Part shown: positions 1 through 9,240 of the stretch, one piece after another
How the letters are laid out: every line of letters starts with the position of its first letter
How positions within the stretch are numbered: the first letter of the stretch is position 1
DNA from: Pseudomonadota bacterium
GTDB taxonomy: Bacteria > Desulfobacterota > Desulfuromonadia > Geobacterales > Pseudopelobacteraceae
Direction of reading: 5' to 3'
Length of the DNA stretch: 41,105 bases
NCBI GenBank assembly: GCA_019352135.1
Contig: JABBNX010000013.1
Coordinates: forward strand, 1 to 41,105
Program-made: the position numbers and the translations under genes
The notes under the pieces: generated by a model
What the model was told of the DNA's origin: nothing
What the model saw: the letters and a program-made list of their open reading frames with translations, nothing else
Database searches by the model: none

Positions 1-1
1 C

Positions 2-97
2 GACATTTCGGGCTTCGAGGTCAGCTCTGACGTCAGCGTATATTGGCCCCGGGGGGAAGTGAAGATCGTGCAGTACCGGCTGATAAGGGAGAGGTAG
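2..97 (+). CDS. 3' end of an unidentified gene
   Basis: An open frame enters from the left edge and ends at TAG 95-97, giving 31 residues that finish in QYRLIRER. It is followed five bases later by the ATG of the next gene, so the two are likely co-transcribed. Too little is present to assign a family. It could be a chance frame, but the tight spacing to a gene with a plausible ribosome site supports it. Confidence 0.4.
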   Translation, partial: DISGFEVSSDVSVYWPRGEVKIVQYRLIRER

Positions 98-102
98 GAA
101 AC

Positions 103-405
103 ATGATCGGCAAAGCGATGCCAGATTTCCTCATTTGCCGGTTTTCTTCGGGAAAAAAGATCTACGCCTTCCCGGAGGTGCTGCCGAAATTCCGAGTCGT
201 TACGATGTGTTCGGGCAATACCCACTATGGCAAATCGTTGGGGGAGAAGATTGTCGAGATGGAGATTGAAAAGCGCCGGGACCAGCTTGCGCCAGGCCAG
301 GTCACCTCCACCTCCGAAGATTACCAGAACAGTCGAATCGGATTGTTGCGTAAGCATGCTTGCGCCTTTCTATATGACAGTGAGGTGGAGAACCAGGTGT
401 TATAG
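103..405 (+). CDS. hypothetical protein, 100 aa
   Basis: I do not recognise this protein. The chosen ATG at 103 is preceded by GAGAGGTAGGAA, a usable ribosome site that overlaps the stop of the upstream frame. The frame stays open further upstream to 43, but that part overlaps the previous gene and has no ribosome site. The product is soluble and mixed charged, with no signal peptide or membrane segment. A charged stretch (KIVEMEIEKRRDQ) in the middle may be helical. It converges with the 6-phosphogluconate dehydrogenase gene, whose stop lies 11 bases away. Existence as a gene is moderately supported; function is unknown. Confidence 0.45.
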   Translation: MIGKAMPDFLICRFSSGKKIYAFPEVLPKFRVVTMCSGNTHYGKSLGEKIVEMEIEKRRDQLAPGQVTSTSEDYQNSRIGLLRKHACAFLYDSEVENQVL

Positions 406-416
406 AGTCCTCGTTG

Positions 417-1445
<1,029 letters not shown>

Positions 1446-1517
1446 CAGCTGTTCTCCTTGTGGCAATTCAACAGAATAGGTGACATTTGACTGATATTCT
1501 TCGTGTTTAAATAATAT

Positions 1518-1540
1518 CCCCGAATAGTATGTATTCGGGG
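1518..1540 (-). terminator. stem-loop between the stress gene and gnd
   Basis: A perfect 9-bp stem (CCCCGAATA / TATTCGGGG) closes a 5-base loop. Read on the minus strand it is followed by ATATTATTTA, which is T-rich but not a clean T run. It sits just after the universal stress gene stop, so it is probably a partial terminator or processing hairpin before gnd. Confidence 0.5.
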
Positions 1541-1563
1541 GCAGAAGCGCCAAGCTGCCCGGA

Positions 1564-2013
1564 TTAATTTTTTACCAGCAGGATCGAACAGGGCATCTTG
1601 CGAAGTATGGCATTGTTCTCACCGCCAAAAAGCGTATGTTCAAGAAGCCCCTCCTTATGGGCACTCATGAGAATCAGGTCGATTTTTTCTTCTTTGACCG
1701 TCTTCACAATTTCCTCAACCGGATCTCGATCGGTGATCAGTTCCTTAATGGGAAACCCGCCATGGATCTCCCGCTTGATGAGTTTGTCCAACTGCTCTTG
1801 CGCTTCCTGATGACTGTTCATGTAATTCTTGTACTGTTCGCCGGGAAACAGCCCCGGTGCGTTCACCGCCATCATATCAACGGGATTGGAGACAAGATGC
1901 ATGACTGTAAGTTGTGCGTCGTACTTGCGAGCAAGAGAAATTCCAGTCGTAATAGCTTTCAGACAGTGGGGGATCATTCTGCTGATGACAAGAATATTTC
2001 TGTAATCTTCCAT
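1564..2013 (-). CDS. universal stress protein, UspA family
   Basis: Single-domain UspA-fold protein of 149 residues, the usual family length. It opens with [12 protein letters not shown] (first strand), has a central LTVMHLVSN strand, and ends with the typical DLILMSAH ... PCSILLVKN. The ATP-binding signature of the nucleotide-binding subgroup (G-x2-G-x9-G-S/T) is not intact: the region reads [19 protein letters not shown] therefore infer that it may belong to the non-ATP-binding subgroup. CAGGAGG lies five bases before the ATG. Members are cytoplasmic stress-associated proteins whose specific partners vary; none can be named here. Confidence 0.88.
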   Translation of the reverse strand: MEDYRNILVISRMIPHCLKAITTGISLARKYDAQLTVMHLVSNPVDMMAVNAPGLFPGEQYKNYMNSHQEAQEQLDKLIKREIHGGFPIKELITDRDPVEEIVKTVKEEKIDLILMSAHKEGLLEHTLFGGENNAILRKMPCSILLVKN

Positions 2014-2183
2014 GTGAACCTCCTGTAAAAAATGCAGTCATCATTTAATTTCATGGGCTGTCTCACGCCTCTGGTAAAAGTTTACCCGCAAGTTTTGATC
2101 TTGCAAGGCAATTTGAAAATGATCTCGTACCATTCTCGCTCTACAGTCGGCATTCGGTCGCGTAGGCTACTCCCCACATTGGA

Positions 2184-3386
2184 TTACATGATGCTGCGAG
2201 GTCTCTTCTTGTTGGCGGTTGTACCTTGGAATACGATTTCCAGGCGAAAGGTAACGTCAAATCTGGCGTGCTGTATCCCGACAGGGTCACTGGGCCAGCT
2301 AAGCTGGGGTTCCACTTCGTAATACAGCCATGGTTTCAGGAAGTTTCGCCGGTATCTGGCAAGAAGCAGGTAATTCTGTATCTGGGAGGAGGCGGTGGTG
2401 TTGCCGTAAATGCCTGCCTTAAAGGTAGCTGCAGCTTTGGAAGAGATCTGTCGGGTGAGGGACAATTCCGAGCCCCACTCCAACCCATTGATTTCTCTGG
2501 AAGCGGTCGCGGCACCGGCCCAGTTCAGGAGGGTGGCCTCATTTAGCAACCTTTCAAGGCTGACCTCAGTGGTCTCTCCGAAATAATCAGTATTCTTCAC
2601 AAAGAACGTCTCGCCAACACGCATGAGTGCAAGCTCGCCGAGCTTTTTCCGATACTGAACGCGGCTCCGCGCGAAAACTTCGAAAGGGAGTGCCAGTCTG
2701 ACTCCTGTACCCAAAAACAGGTTCAGGGAAGGTTTTTGAATTAACTCATAACGCAGTTCGGTATTGGCAAAGTGGGTTGTCGGGGTGGTCCGGTCGAATC
2801 CGGGGTTGCCGGGGTCTTCCGGGAGGCTGTGCGTGGTCAATCCCGGATCGTTTTCCCCTGTTATGAAGAGGTGGAGCCGTTCGCTGATTTTGGTCAACGC
2901 AAAATTGGCTTGCAGGGCTGAACCCAGATTAAAAGTCCCTCCGTGGCCAATTCTCAGGGAATTTCGCCAGCGGATAATGTAACTTGTCGTGTGGTTGTTT
3001 TCAGGTTTGACGGTACCGAAGAAGTTGTCAAAGCGGATCGTCTGCCTGAGAATGTTCCGTTCAAGCATGGTGTGGGTTTCATCCACGGTCTCTTCGATGG
3101 TATCGAAGTAACTGGTCGGTGGGGTGGGGCTCCACCAGGGGACAGGTTCAGGCCATGGGACAGGTACTAACCATGGTTTTGTTTCCTCCCAGGGGATTGG
3201 CCCCGGCCATGGGGCAGTTCCAACTGAAGGTGGAGATTTTGCCGTTATATTCTCGCTGGCAAACGAAAATCCTGCCGCAGTTTGACACAAAATAACTGCA
3301 GTCACGACGACCCCGCGGGTTCTCCGTGTTGATCCGGATAGCGTTTTCCACCAGGATAAATTGAGAGTCGTGTATGGAACATTCAT
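2184..3386 (-). CDS. predicted outer-membrane barrel protein with Pro/Trp-rich linker
   Basis: Exported protein of about 400 residues with no family I can name. After a basic n-region (STRRTRG) and a hydrophobic stretch ending near FSFAS there is a short segment built of PWP/VPW-type repeats. Next comes an acidic helix (DTIEETVDETHTMLERN), then a long region of alternating amphipathic strands typical of an outer-membrane barrel. The C-terminus is a strand (RFDVTFRLEIVFQG) followed by a short basic tail. The start is uncertain: ATG 3386 or ATG 3422 are both possible, neither with a strong ribosome site; the shorter one gives a more normal signal peptide. No partner gene is obvious nearby. Function is unknown. 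Confidence 0.6.
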   Translation of the reverse strand: MNVPYTTLNLSWWKTLSGSTRRTRGVVVTAVILCQTAAGFSFASENITAKSPPSVGTAPWPGPIPWEETKPWLVPVPWPEPVPWWSPTPPTSYFDTIEETVDETHTMLERNILRQTIRFDNFFGTVKPENNHTTSYIIRWRNSLRIGHGGTFNLGSALQANFALTKISERLHLFITGENDPGLTTHSLPEDPGNPGFDRTTPTTHFANTELRYELIQKPSLNLFLGTGVRLALPFEVFARSRVQYRKKLGELALMRVGETFFVKNTDYFGETTEVSLERLLNEATLLNWAGAATASREINGLEWGSELSLTRQISSKAAATFKAGIYGNTTASSQIQNYLLLARYRRNFLKPWLYYEVEPQLSWPSDPVGIQHARFDVTFRLEIVFQGTTANKKRPRSIM

Positions 3387-3558
3387 GGCGTGATCCGTCG
3401 CAATTAATGTGTAAATAAACATAAATGCTCACATAAAGTATGCGTGGAACGTCATCTTTTGTAATGCCGGTGCCATGATTACTTGTGATGATCCTGCCTT
3501 GCGGTGGTTGGCGCGGCAGGATACGCAATGCCGTTGCTATCCAAACACTTCCACGAGG

Positions 3559-4239
3559 TTAAAATTTAACTCTAATCCCTACCGCAGCATTGTGGCTCTG
3601 GAATTTAAGATCGGTACTTATGGTGCGGTCAGCACCGAACCTGGCATTTGAGGTGGCAAAATAGCGATAACCTACGTCCAGAGAGAGCCTGCTGTTGAGG
3701 GCAAGCTCAAGTCCGGCTCCTGCCTGGTATGCAAAAACGGTGTCGTCATCTTCCTGATAAATGGGATCAGTGCCGTATTCTGAAGCGTACGTATCGCTCA
3801 GATGCATGGCGGCGAAGCCAATGCCGCCTCCCACGTATGGGGTAATCAATGTGGAGTTATGCAGGTCGATGAATGCATTGAACATCATGGCGAGGGCTCC
3901 GAGGTTGCCGTCTGCATTGTGAAGCCGCGTACTCTGGCCGCCACTTTGCTCAGTAATCGTCGCAATCTTGCCATGCTTGTACGACAGTTCGCCTTCCAGG
4001 CGGATGAAGCCGTAGTCAAAACCGCCGGTTGCGCCAACATTGACGCTGGGATCGAACTCGACACGATCAGAATAAGACGTGTCCGTCCCATAATTATAGC
4101 TGGACACATCAGTGTTCTGAGGGACACTCACTCCAATAAAACCGGACACATACGGGCCGGGACGATATGGAGCTGCTGAACAGATTGCAGGGACTGCAAG
4201 GGTTGCGAGGGCAGCAAGAATGACAAGGTGTTTTTTCAT
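3559..4239 (-). CDS. outer-membrane beta-barrel protein, 226 aa
   Basis: Small porin-like protein of the OmpW/opacity-protein type of eight-stranded barrels. It has a clear signal peptide (MKKHLVILAALATLAVPAICSAA), then alternating strands including YVSGFIGVSV, FIRLEGELSYKHG, LITPYVGGGIGFAAMHL, LELALNSRLSLDVGYRYF, and it ends in HNAAVGIRVKF with the terminal Phe expected for BAM-dependent insertion. ATG 4239 has CAAGGAGG seven bases upstream. Upstream in-frame codons to 4341 run through the predicted promoter and are not used. It is a single gene flanked by the other barrel gene downstream and an enoate reductase upstream. Specific role not deducible. Confidence 0.82.
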   Translation of the reverse strand: MKKHLVILAALATLAVPAICSAAPYRPGPYVSGFIGVSVPQNTDVSSYNYGTDTSYSDRVEFDPSVNVGATGGFDYGFIRLEGELSYKHGKIATITEQSGGQSTRLHNADGNLGALAMMFNAFIDLHNSTLITPYVGGGIGFAAMHLSDTYASEYGTDPIYQEDDDTVFAYQAGAGLELALNSRLSLDVGYRYFATSNARFGADRTISTDLKFQSHNAAVGIRVKF

Positions 4240-4313
4240 GGACGTACCTCCTTGAAGATGTACCAAGCCTGGGGATTTTCGGTCGGATAAACTTCGACGC
4301 ACCAATAGTTCAT

Positions 4314-4341
4314 ATTCTAGCACTAATTTTATCTTTCTCAA
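4314..4341 (-). promoter_or_regulatory. sigma-70-type promoter for the 226-aa barrel gene
   Basis: On the minus strand TTGAGA is followed after 16 bases by TAGAAT, each five of six to consensus. It lies about 75 bases before the ATG at 4239. No tool was used, so this is a pattern match only. Confidence 0.45.
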
Positions 4342-4456
4342 CCGCAGACACCCCGTTGTATTGTGCGGTGGAAAAAGTTGGCAAAGGTTGTAAATTCAAC
4401 CGTTTACTTCACCCGTTAAAATATTTGAAGGATGCAGATTCAGACAGCGGCAGCCG

Positions 4457-5569
4457 CTATTTTATTCTTATCTGATCATCCGGCAGGTAGGCCGGGGTAT
4501 TGGGCGGCGCCGAGCGGACATACTGGGCCGGCCACGGCGTCATGAAACCGAGCTCCCGGGCGGCCCGGAGCGGCCAATAGGGATCGCGGAGCATTTCCCT
4601 GGCGAGCAGCACCAGGTCGGCCTGTCCTGAACGTATGATATGATCTGCTTGAGCCGGGGCGGTAATCATTCCCACAGCACCGGTCTTGCCACCGGTTTCC
4701 CGCCGGATCTGTTCGGCAAACCGGGTCTGGTACCCCGCACCGAGAGGGATTTGGGCATGCGGGTCGCTGCCACCCGAGGAACAATCGATCAGATCCACAC
4801 CCAAGGGCAGCAGCTGACGCACCAGTGCAACGGACTGATCAATATCCCATCCATCTTCGACCCAATCGGTGGCCGAAATCCGTACCAAGAGCGGCAGATG
4901 CTCCGGCCAGATAGCCCTGACGGCAGCCACGATATCCCGGAGCAGGCGGGTACGATTCTCGAAACTTCCGCCATAGCCGTCAGTTCTTCGATTGCTGAGC
5001 GGGGAGAGAAACTGGTGCAGCAGGTACCCATGGGCAGCATGGATTTCGGCAATCTTGAAACCAGCAAGGAGTGAGCGCCGGGCCGCCTCTGTAAAAGCTG
5101 TTACAATCTCCTGGATTTCATCTTCGGTCATCTCTTTTGGTACGATACATCCGTCATCGAATGCTACGGAGCTTGGGGCCACAATCTGCCAGCCACCCTC
5201 CGCTTCAGTCAAGGTGACGGCCCGGTGCTTCCACGGGGGAGGGGTGCTGGCCTTACGGCCGGCATGGGCCAGTTGAATACCGGCTATGCTCCCGCGTTGT
5301 GATATGAAGTGAACAATGCGTGTCAGGAATTCTATGTGATTGTCGCTCCAAATACCCAGATCTTGCGGGCTTATCCGGCCTTGAGGAGTTATGGCCGCAG
5401 CCTCGGTCAGCACCAGTCCCGCCCCGCCGGTTGCCCGGCTGCCGAGGTGGACCAGATGCCAATCATTGGCATAGCCCTCCACACTTGAATACTGGCACAT
5501 GGGCGATACGGCAATCCTGTTGGGAATAGTCACGCTGCGCAGGGTGAGTGGTTCAAATAGATGTGACAT
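4457..5569 (-). CDS. namA: NADH:flavin oxidoreductase, YqjM-type old yellow enzyme
   Basis: FMN-dependent TIM-barrel ene-reductase of 370 residues that reduces activated C=C bonds with NAD(P)H. The thermophilic-like/YqjM subgroup is indicated by SPMCQYSS near residue 25 (the flavin-tuning Cys), QLAHAGRKAS, and the substrate-anchoring His pair in EIHAAHGYLLHQFLSP. The C-terminal DLVLLAREMLRDPYWPLRAARELG is the phosphate-binding end. ATG 5569 has AAGGAGA eight bases upstream; the long in-frame extension overlaps the upstream gene and is rejected. It is 38 bases downstream of the acrylyl-CoA-reductase-like gene and likely co-transcribed with it. The physiological substrate is unknown; such enzymes often detoxify quinones and enals. 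Confidence 0.9.
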   Translation of the reverse strand: MSHLFEPLTLRSVTIPNRIAVSPMCQYSSVEGYANDWHLVHLGSRATGGAGLVLTEAAAITPQGRISPQDLGIWSDNHIEFLTRIVHFISQRGSIAGIQLAHAGRKASTPPPWKHRAVTLTEAEGGWQIVAPSSVAFDDGCIVPKEMTEDEIQEIVTAFTEAARRSLLAGFKIAEIHAAHGYLLHQFLSPLSNRRTDGYGGSFENRTRLLRDIVAAVRAIWPEHLPLLVRISATDWVEDGWDIDQSVALVRQLLPLGVDLIDCSSGGSDPHAQIPLGAGYQTRFAEQIRRETGGKTGAVGMITAPAQADHIIRSGQADLVLLAREMLRDPYWPLRAARELGFMTPWPAQYVRSAPPNTPAYLPDDQIRIK

Positions 5570-5607
5570 GATGTCTTCTCCTTGTTGATACAGCTTTCGT
5601 GGTATCT

Positions 5608-6609
5608 CTACGGTAATTTCACGACTACCCGCCCCCGGATTCCCCCGTGAAGGATGGCCTGTATTTTTTCCTCCAAACCCTCCAGAGGCACCTCTGTTGC
5701 CATTTCTGCCAATTGCTCCGGTTTCCATGTGTCTGAAAGTTTATCCCAGACCTGCAGACGTGTGTCGGCAGGGCATTGAACCGAATCAACGCCGATAAGC
5801 CTCACCCCGCGCAGGATGAACGGGTAGACATTCAAGGGCAGGTCTGGTGAACCGGCCAGACCGCAGCACGTGACTGCTCCGCCGTAGCGGGTTGACTTGA
5901 TTGCCGCCGCGAGGGTTTCCCCCCCGACCATGTCAACAACACCAGCCCAGCGCTCTTTCATCATCGGCCGCTCCGCTCCCTCTGTTACTTCTGTACGTGA
6001 AATTACTTCAGTGGCCCCTAACGTGCGCAGGAACGTTTCATCAAAACTTTTTCCGGTGGCGGCTGTAACCCGGTAACCTGCCTGGGCCAGAATGGACACG
6101 GCGATGCTCCCGACGCCGCCGGTGGCGCCGGTGACAAGGATCTCGCCGTCTGATGGCTTCACTCCGGCCTGCTCCAGTTTTAATACCGACAGGGCAGCAG
6201 TGAAGCCGGCAGTGCCAAGTATCATCCCTTCGCGCAGTGTCAGTTGCTCCGGAAGGCGCACGGCCCACGCGGCCGGGATTCGAATATATTGTCCCCAGCC
6301 GCCGTCGGTCTCCATCCCCAGGTCATAACCGGTGACGATAACTGCGGCTCCCGGTTTAAAACTGCCACTTTCGCAGGAAACAACCTCACCGGCACCGTCT
6401 ATGCCGGGGGTGTGGGGGAACTGCCGTGTCACTCCGGGGTGTCCGGTGGCCGAGAGGGCATCCTTATAATTGAGCGAGGAGTAGCGGACCCGGACGACCA
6501 AATCACCTGGAGGCAGATCGGCGATGGTGCGCTCTCGAATCTCCCGCGTAAACGTGTTGTCGGGTTTCTTTGCTACGACCAGTGCCATGAACCGGGTATG
6601 ATTGTTCAT
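5608..6609 (-). CDS. acuI: YhdH/AcuI-family NADPH-dependent enoyl/acrylyl-CoA reductase
   Basis: Zinc-free medium-chain dehydrogenase/reductase, 333 residues. It has an N-terminal GroES-like fold (SSLNYKDALSATGHPG, HTPGIDGAGEV) and a nucleotide-binding loop VTGATGGVGSIAVSILAQAGY. FILRGVRLIGVDSV and the C-terminal GGIRGRVVVKLP are typical of the YhdH/AcuI branch, whose characterised members reduce acryloyl-CoA to propionyl-CoA with NADPH. No structural-zinc Cys cluster is visible, as expected. ATG 6609 follows GAAAGGAAGACAGAA. It is the first gene of a two-gene minus-strand unit with the old yellow enzyme, and divergent from a mesaconyl-CoA-hydratase-like gene, which supports a role with unsaturated acyl-CoAs. 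The exact substrate is inference. Confidence 0.85.
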   Translation of the reverse strand: MNNHTRFMALVVAKKPDNTFTREIRERTIADLPPGDLVVRVRYSSLNYKDALSATGHPGVTRQFPHTPGIDGAGEVVSCESGSFKPGAAVIVTGYDLGMETDGGWGQYIRIPAAWAVRLPEQLTLREGMILGTAGFTAALSVLKLEQAGVKPSDGEILVTGATGGVGSIAVSILAQAGYRVTAATGKSFDETFLRTLGATEVISRTEVTEGAERPMMKERWAGVVDMVGGETLAAAIKSTRYGGAVTCCGLAGSPDLPLNVYPFILRGVRLIGVDSVQCPADTRLQVWDKLSDTWKPEQLAEMATEVPLEGLEEKIQAILHGGIRGRVVVKLP

Positions 6610-6826
6610 TTCTGTCTTCCTTTCGGTGATATTTATTGGCATGGTGTCCCGGACCGCTATCCGGAAAAAATGCCCTACGTCTATATAGAAATCTACTACA
6701 GTCGGCCACAGAAACAAGCATAACGTGTTCATTTACGATAAATTGTTTGTTATAAGTACCGTATGAAGTGTTTGAATAGCATCTGGTATTTTTCCACAAA
6801 AATGTCACAGGGAGGAATAAGAGCAT

Positions 6827-7678
6827 ATGAGCGTGATTGACCTTGATTATCTTCGTACCTGGATCGGCACATCACGGACTGACGAGGACCTGATTGCTGC
6901 CCGTCATGCCCGGTTGATGGCTGCCACAGTGGATTGTCTGGATTTGGATACCATCCGTGACGGACAACCCCTGCCACCATTGTGGCATTGGATCTATTTT
7001 CTGGAAGGGATGCCTTCACGCGAGCTCGGCCTTGATGGTCATCCGGCCCGGGGCGGCTTTATGCCGCCGGTATCACTGTCCAACCGGATGTGGGCCGGCG
7101 GACGCGTGTCATTTCTGGCGCCGGTGCAGATCGGCTCGACCGTGCGCAAGAAGTCAACTATTCTGAAAGTGGATCTCAAACGTGGCACCTCAGGAGATTT
7201 GGTTTTCGTGACGGTCCTTCACGAGTTTACATCGCTGCAGGGCGAGCTGCTGATTCGGGAGGAACAAGACATTGTTTATAAAAATTCCATCCCGCCCGGA
7301 AAAATCTCCGGTGGCGCACCACCCATTCCTTCCGCACAATTCATGAAAGCGTTTACTCCTGATTCAACGACGCTGTTCCGGTATTCGGCGCTGACTTTTA
7401 ACGGGCACCGCATTCACTATGATGTTGACTATTGCCGCGAGACGGAAGGGTACAAAAACCTGGTGATTCACGGCCCGCTGAATGCCACCATGTTGGCTGC
7501 ATATGCCGAAGAGATTAGCGGCCGCCAAGTACGCGACTTTAGTTATCGTGGCGTGTCACCGGCCTTTGTTGGTGACTCGATCATGCTCCATGCGACTGTG
7601 CTGGGAGATAACGTCACTCTGAATGCTGTACTCGGCACCGGCGCGGTATGTATGCAGGCCGAGGCCCGTATCGCCTGA
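6827..7678 (+). CDS. MaoC/HTD2-like hydratase, mesaconyl-C4-CoA hydratase type
   Basis: Double-hotdog protein of 283 residues. The N-terminal half is a FAS1-like dehydratase domain (RMWAGGRVSFLAPVQIGSTV, HEFTSLQGELLIREEQDIVY). The C-terminal half carries the family signature FRYSALTFNGHRIHYD followed by EGYKNLVIHGPL, the hydratase active-site region. Relatives include mesaconyl-C4-CoA hydratase and itaconyl/beta-methylmalyl-CoA-related enzymes, and mitochondrial HTD2. GGGAGGAATAAGAGCAT precedes the ATG, with slightly long spacing. It is divergent from the acuI-like/old yellow enzyme pair across 217 bases, where both promoters should lie. Activity on a C4-C5 unsaturated CoA ester is likely; the precise substrate is not. 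Confidence 0.8.
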   Translation: MSVIDLDYLRTWIGTSRTDEDLIAARHARLMAATVDCLDLDTIRDGQPLPPLWHWIYFLEGMPSRELGLDGHPARGGFMPPVSLSNRMWAGGRVSFLAPVQIGSTVRKKSTILKVDLKRGTSGDLVFVTVLHEFTSLQGELLIREEQDIVYKNSIPPGKISGGAPPIPSAQFMKAFTPDSTTLFRYSALTFNGHRIHYDVDYCRETEGYKNLVIHGPLNATMLAAYAEEISGRQVRDFSYRGVSPAFVGDSIMLHATVLGDNVTLNAVLGTGAVCMQAEARIA

Positions 7679-7794
7679 AAACGTGCAGTGAATTTTGACA
7701 CATTTACCCGGAAGTTTGAGATTAGTGTATAAAATGAGTGGACATAACTTGTTTCTGAGTATATATCGTACGAAAATTTCATAAAGGAGGGTTT

Positions 7795-8106
7795 ATGAAC
7801 AAATCAGAACTCGTTGCAAAAATTGCAGAAGGTGCGGATCTAACCAAGGTTCAGGCAGAAAAGGCACTTAACAGTTTCATTGCTGAAACCACAGCAGCTC
7901 TTAAAGCCGGTGACAAAATTACTCTCGTTGGTTTTGGCACATTCAGCGCGGTAACCCGTGCTGCCCGTACCGGAAGAAATCCCCAGACCGGCAAGGAAAT
8001 GAAGATAGCTGCCAAGACGAATGGCAAATTTGCCCCCGGCAAGGCCCTTAAAGATCTGAACGCCAAGCCTGTTAAAGCGGTCAAAGCCCCAGCCAAGAAG
8101 AAATAA
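7795..8106 (+). CDS. hup: HU-family nucleoid DNA-binding protein
   Basis: Histone-like protein, 103 residues. [18 protein letters not shown], the dimer core [14 protein letters not shown] and the DNA-binding arm [16 protein letters not shown] are all standard, and [11 protein letters not shown] is the usual C-terminal helix. A 13- to 15-residue Lys/Ala/Pro tail ([13 protein letters not shown]) extends beyond the usual 90 residues, reminiscent of histone-like tails seen in some HU proteins. ATAAAGGAGGGTTT precedes the ATG. The upstream 116 bases contain TTGACA and, further on, TATAAA, but not at canonical spacing to each other. A strong terminator follows, so it is probably monocistronic. Confidence 0.95.
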   Translation: MNKSELVAKIAEGADLTKVQAEKALNSFIAETTAALKAGDKITLVGFGTFSAVTRAARTGRNPQTGKEMKIAAKTNGKFAPGKALKDLNAKPVKAVKAPAKKK

Positions 8107-8115
8107 TTAAAACCG

Positions 8116-8146
8116 CGGGGAGCTCATCCTGAGTTCCCCGTTTTTT
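8116..8146 (+). terminator. intrinsic terminator of hup
   Basis: An 11-bp stem (CGGGGAGCTCA / TGAGTTCCCCG, one G-T pair) with a 3-base loop is directly followed by six T. It begins ten bases after the hup stop. A textbook rho-independent terminator. Confidence 0.92.
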
Positions 8147-8283
8147 CCCTGCTGTTTTATATTCTGTAGCATTCCTTGATTATTACAGATGTTCTCCACC
8201 TCCTCCGGTCCGCGCTGCCTTAGTACGCCTGAATCACCCATTATAACCAGTAAGATAGACCTATAACGTTGAGAGGAGACACT

Positions 8284-9240
8284 ATGATAGCCGGCAGAGG
8301 TGCATCATTTCAGGAGACAGTAGCGGCATCCCCGGTTATTCTCGGTGAAGGAGCGGTCATCGAGCGTTTGCGGCGTTCAAACAGTATCCGGCTTGACGAT
8401 CATGTGGTTAATTCGGCCCTCATCTATCAGGAAACAGGTCGGGCGGGACTGGAAGTTATTTATCGCCAATACCTGGATATTGGCCGTCGCTACAACCTGC
8501 CTTTGCTGCTCTCCACTCCCACCTGGCGCGCCGGCCGGGAGCGAATTGCCGCAGCCGGACTGGCGGGCCGCGATCTGAATGGAGACAACTTCCGTTTCCT
8601 GGCGGGACTACGCAGCAGGTACGGTGATTATGCGCACCACGTGACTATCTGCGGGTTGATGAGCTGCCGCGGAGATGCCTACAAGCCGGTCGAGGCTATG
8701 ACTGCTGACGCAGCCAGAAAATTCCATGCCTGGCAGGCCGAAGCACTTGCTGCAGCCGGTGTCGACTTTCTGCTGGCGTCCACGCTTCCTGCGCTGAGCG
8801 AGGCGATGGGGTTGGCGCGGGCTCAGGCTGCAACCGGATTGCCGTACGTGATCAGTTTTGTGGCCCGGCCTGAAGGTACCCTGCTGGATGGCACGCCACT
8901 CAACGATGCCATAGCCTCCATCGACGCAGCCGTAACTCCGCGCCCCCTCGCTTATCTGATTAACTGCACCCACGCTTCGGCTTTTCGTAGTGCCATGCTG
9001 AGCGGCACTAACTCCTCTCCATTGGTCAGGGAACGGATTATCGGCCTGCTGGCCAATACAGCGGCTCTTAGCCCGGAAGAACTGGATGCAAGCCCTGAAC
9101 TGGTGGAAGAGGAGCCGGAGACGTTTGGGCGGAGCGTCGCGGCACTTAACGGTGAATTGGGCATGAAAGTGCTGGGAGGTTGCTGCGGAACCGATGAACG
9201 GCATATCGAATGGTTGGCGCGGGAGCTTGCTTCAGAATGA
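8284..9240 (+). CDS. homocysteine S-methyltransferase family protein
   Basis: Barrel enzyme of 318 residues that transfers a methyl group to a thiol acceptor, normally homocysteine to methionine, using a zinc-bound thiolate. The ligands are visible: the Cys in INCTHASAF and the adjacent pair in LGGCCGTDERHIEWLA. The N-terminus (ILGEGAVIERLRR) replaces the usual LDGGMGTEL and is atypical, so the acceptor or donor may differ. ATG 8284 with GAGAGGAG upstream is preferred over an in-frame TTG at 8269. It is a lone gene; its 3' end overlaps the convergent barrel gene by nine bases. MmuM-like use of S-methylmethionine or betaine is possible but unproven. Confidence 0.82.
   Translation: MIAGRGASFQETVAASPVILGEGAVIERLRRSNSIRLDDHVVNSALIYQETGRAGLEVIYRQYLDIGRRYNLPLLLSTPTWRAGRERIAAAGLAGRDLNGDNFRFLAGLRSRYGDYAHHVTICGLMSCRGDAYKPVEAMTADAARKFHAWQAEALAAAGVDFLLASTLPALSEAMGLARAQAATGLPYVISFVARPEGTLLDGTPLNDAIASIDAAVTPRPLAYLINCTHASAFRSAMLSGTNSSPLVRERIIGLLANTAALSPEELDASPELVEEEPETFGRSVAALNGELGMKVLGGCCGTDERHIEWLARELASE

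Noticed and set aside
4445-4465. AGCGG/CCGCT hairpin followed by a T-rich stretch on the plus strand
   Set aside because: No plus-strand gene ends here; on the minus strand, where the ene-reductase ends, there is no T run.
8608-9204. 198-codon antisense frame within the homocysteine S-methyltransferase-family gene
   Set aside because: The sense strand has clear zinc-site motifs and a ribosome site; the antisense product has no recognisable feature.
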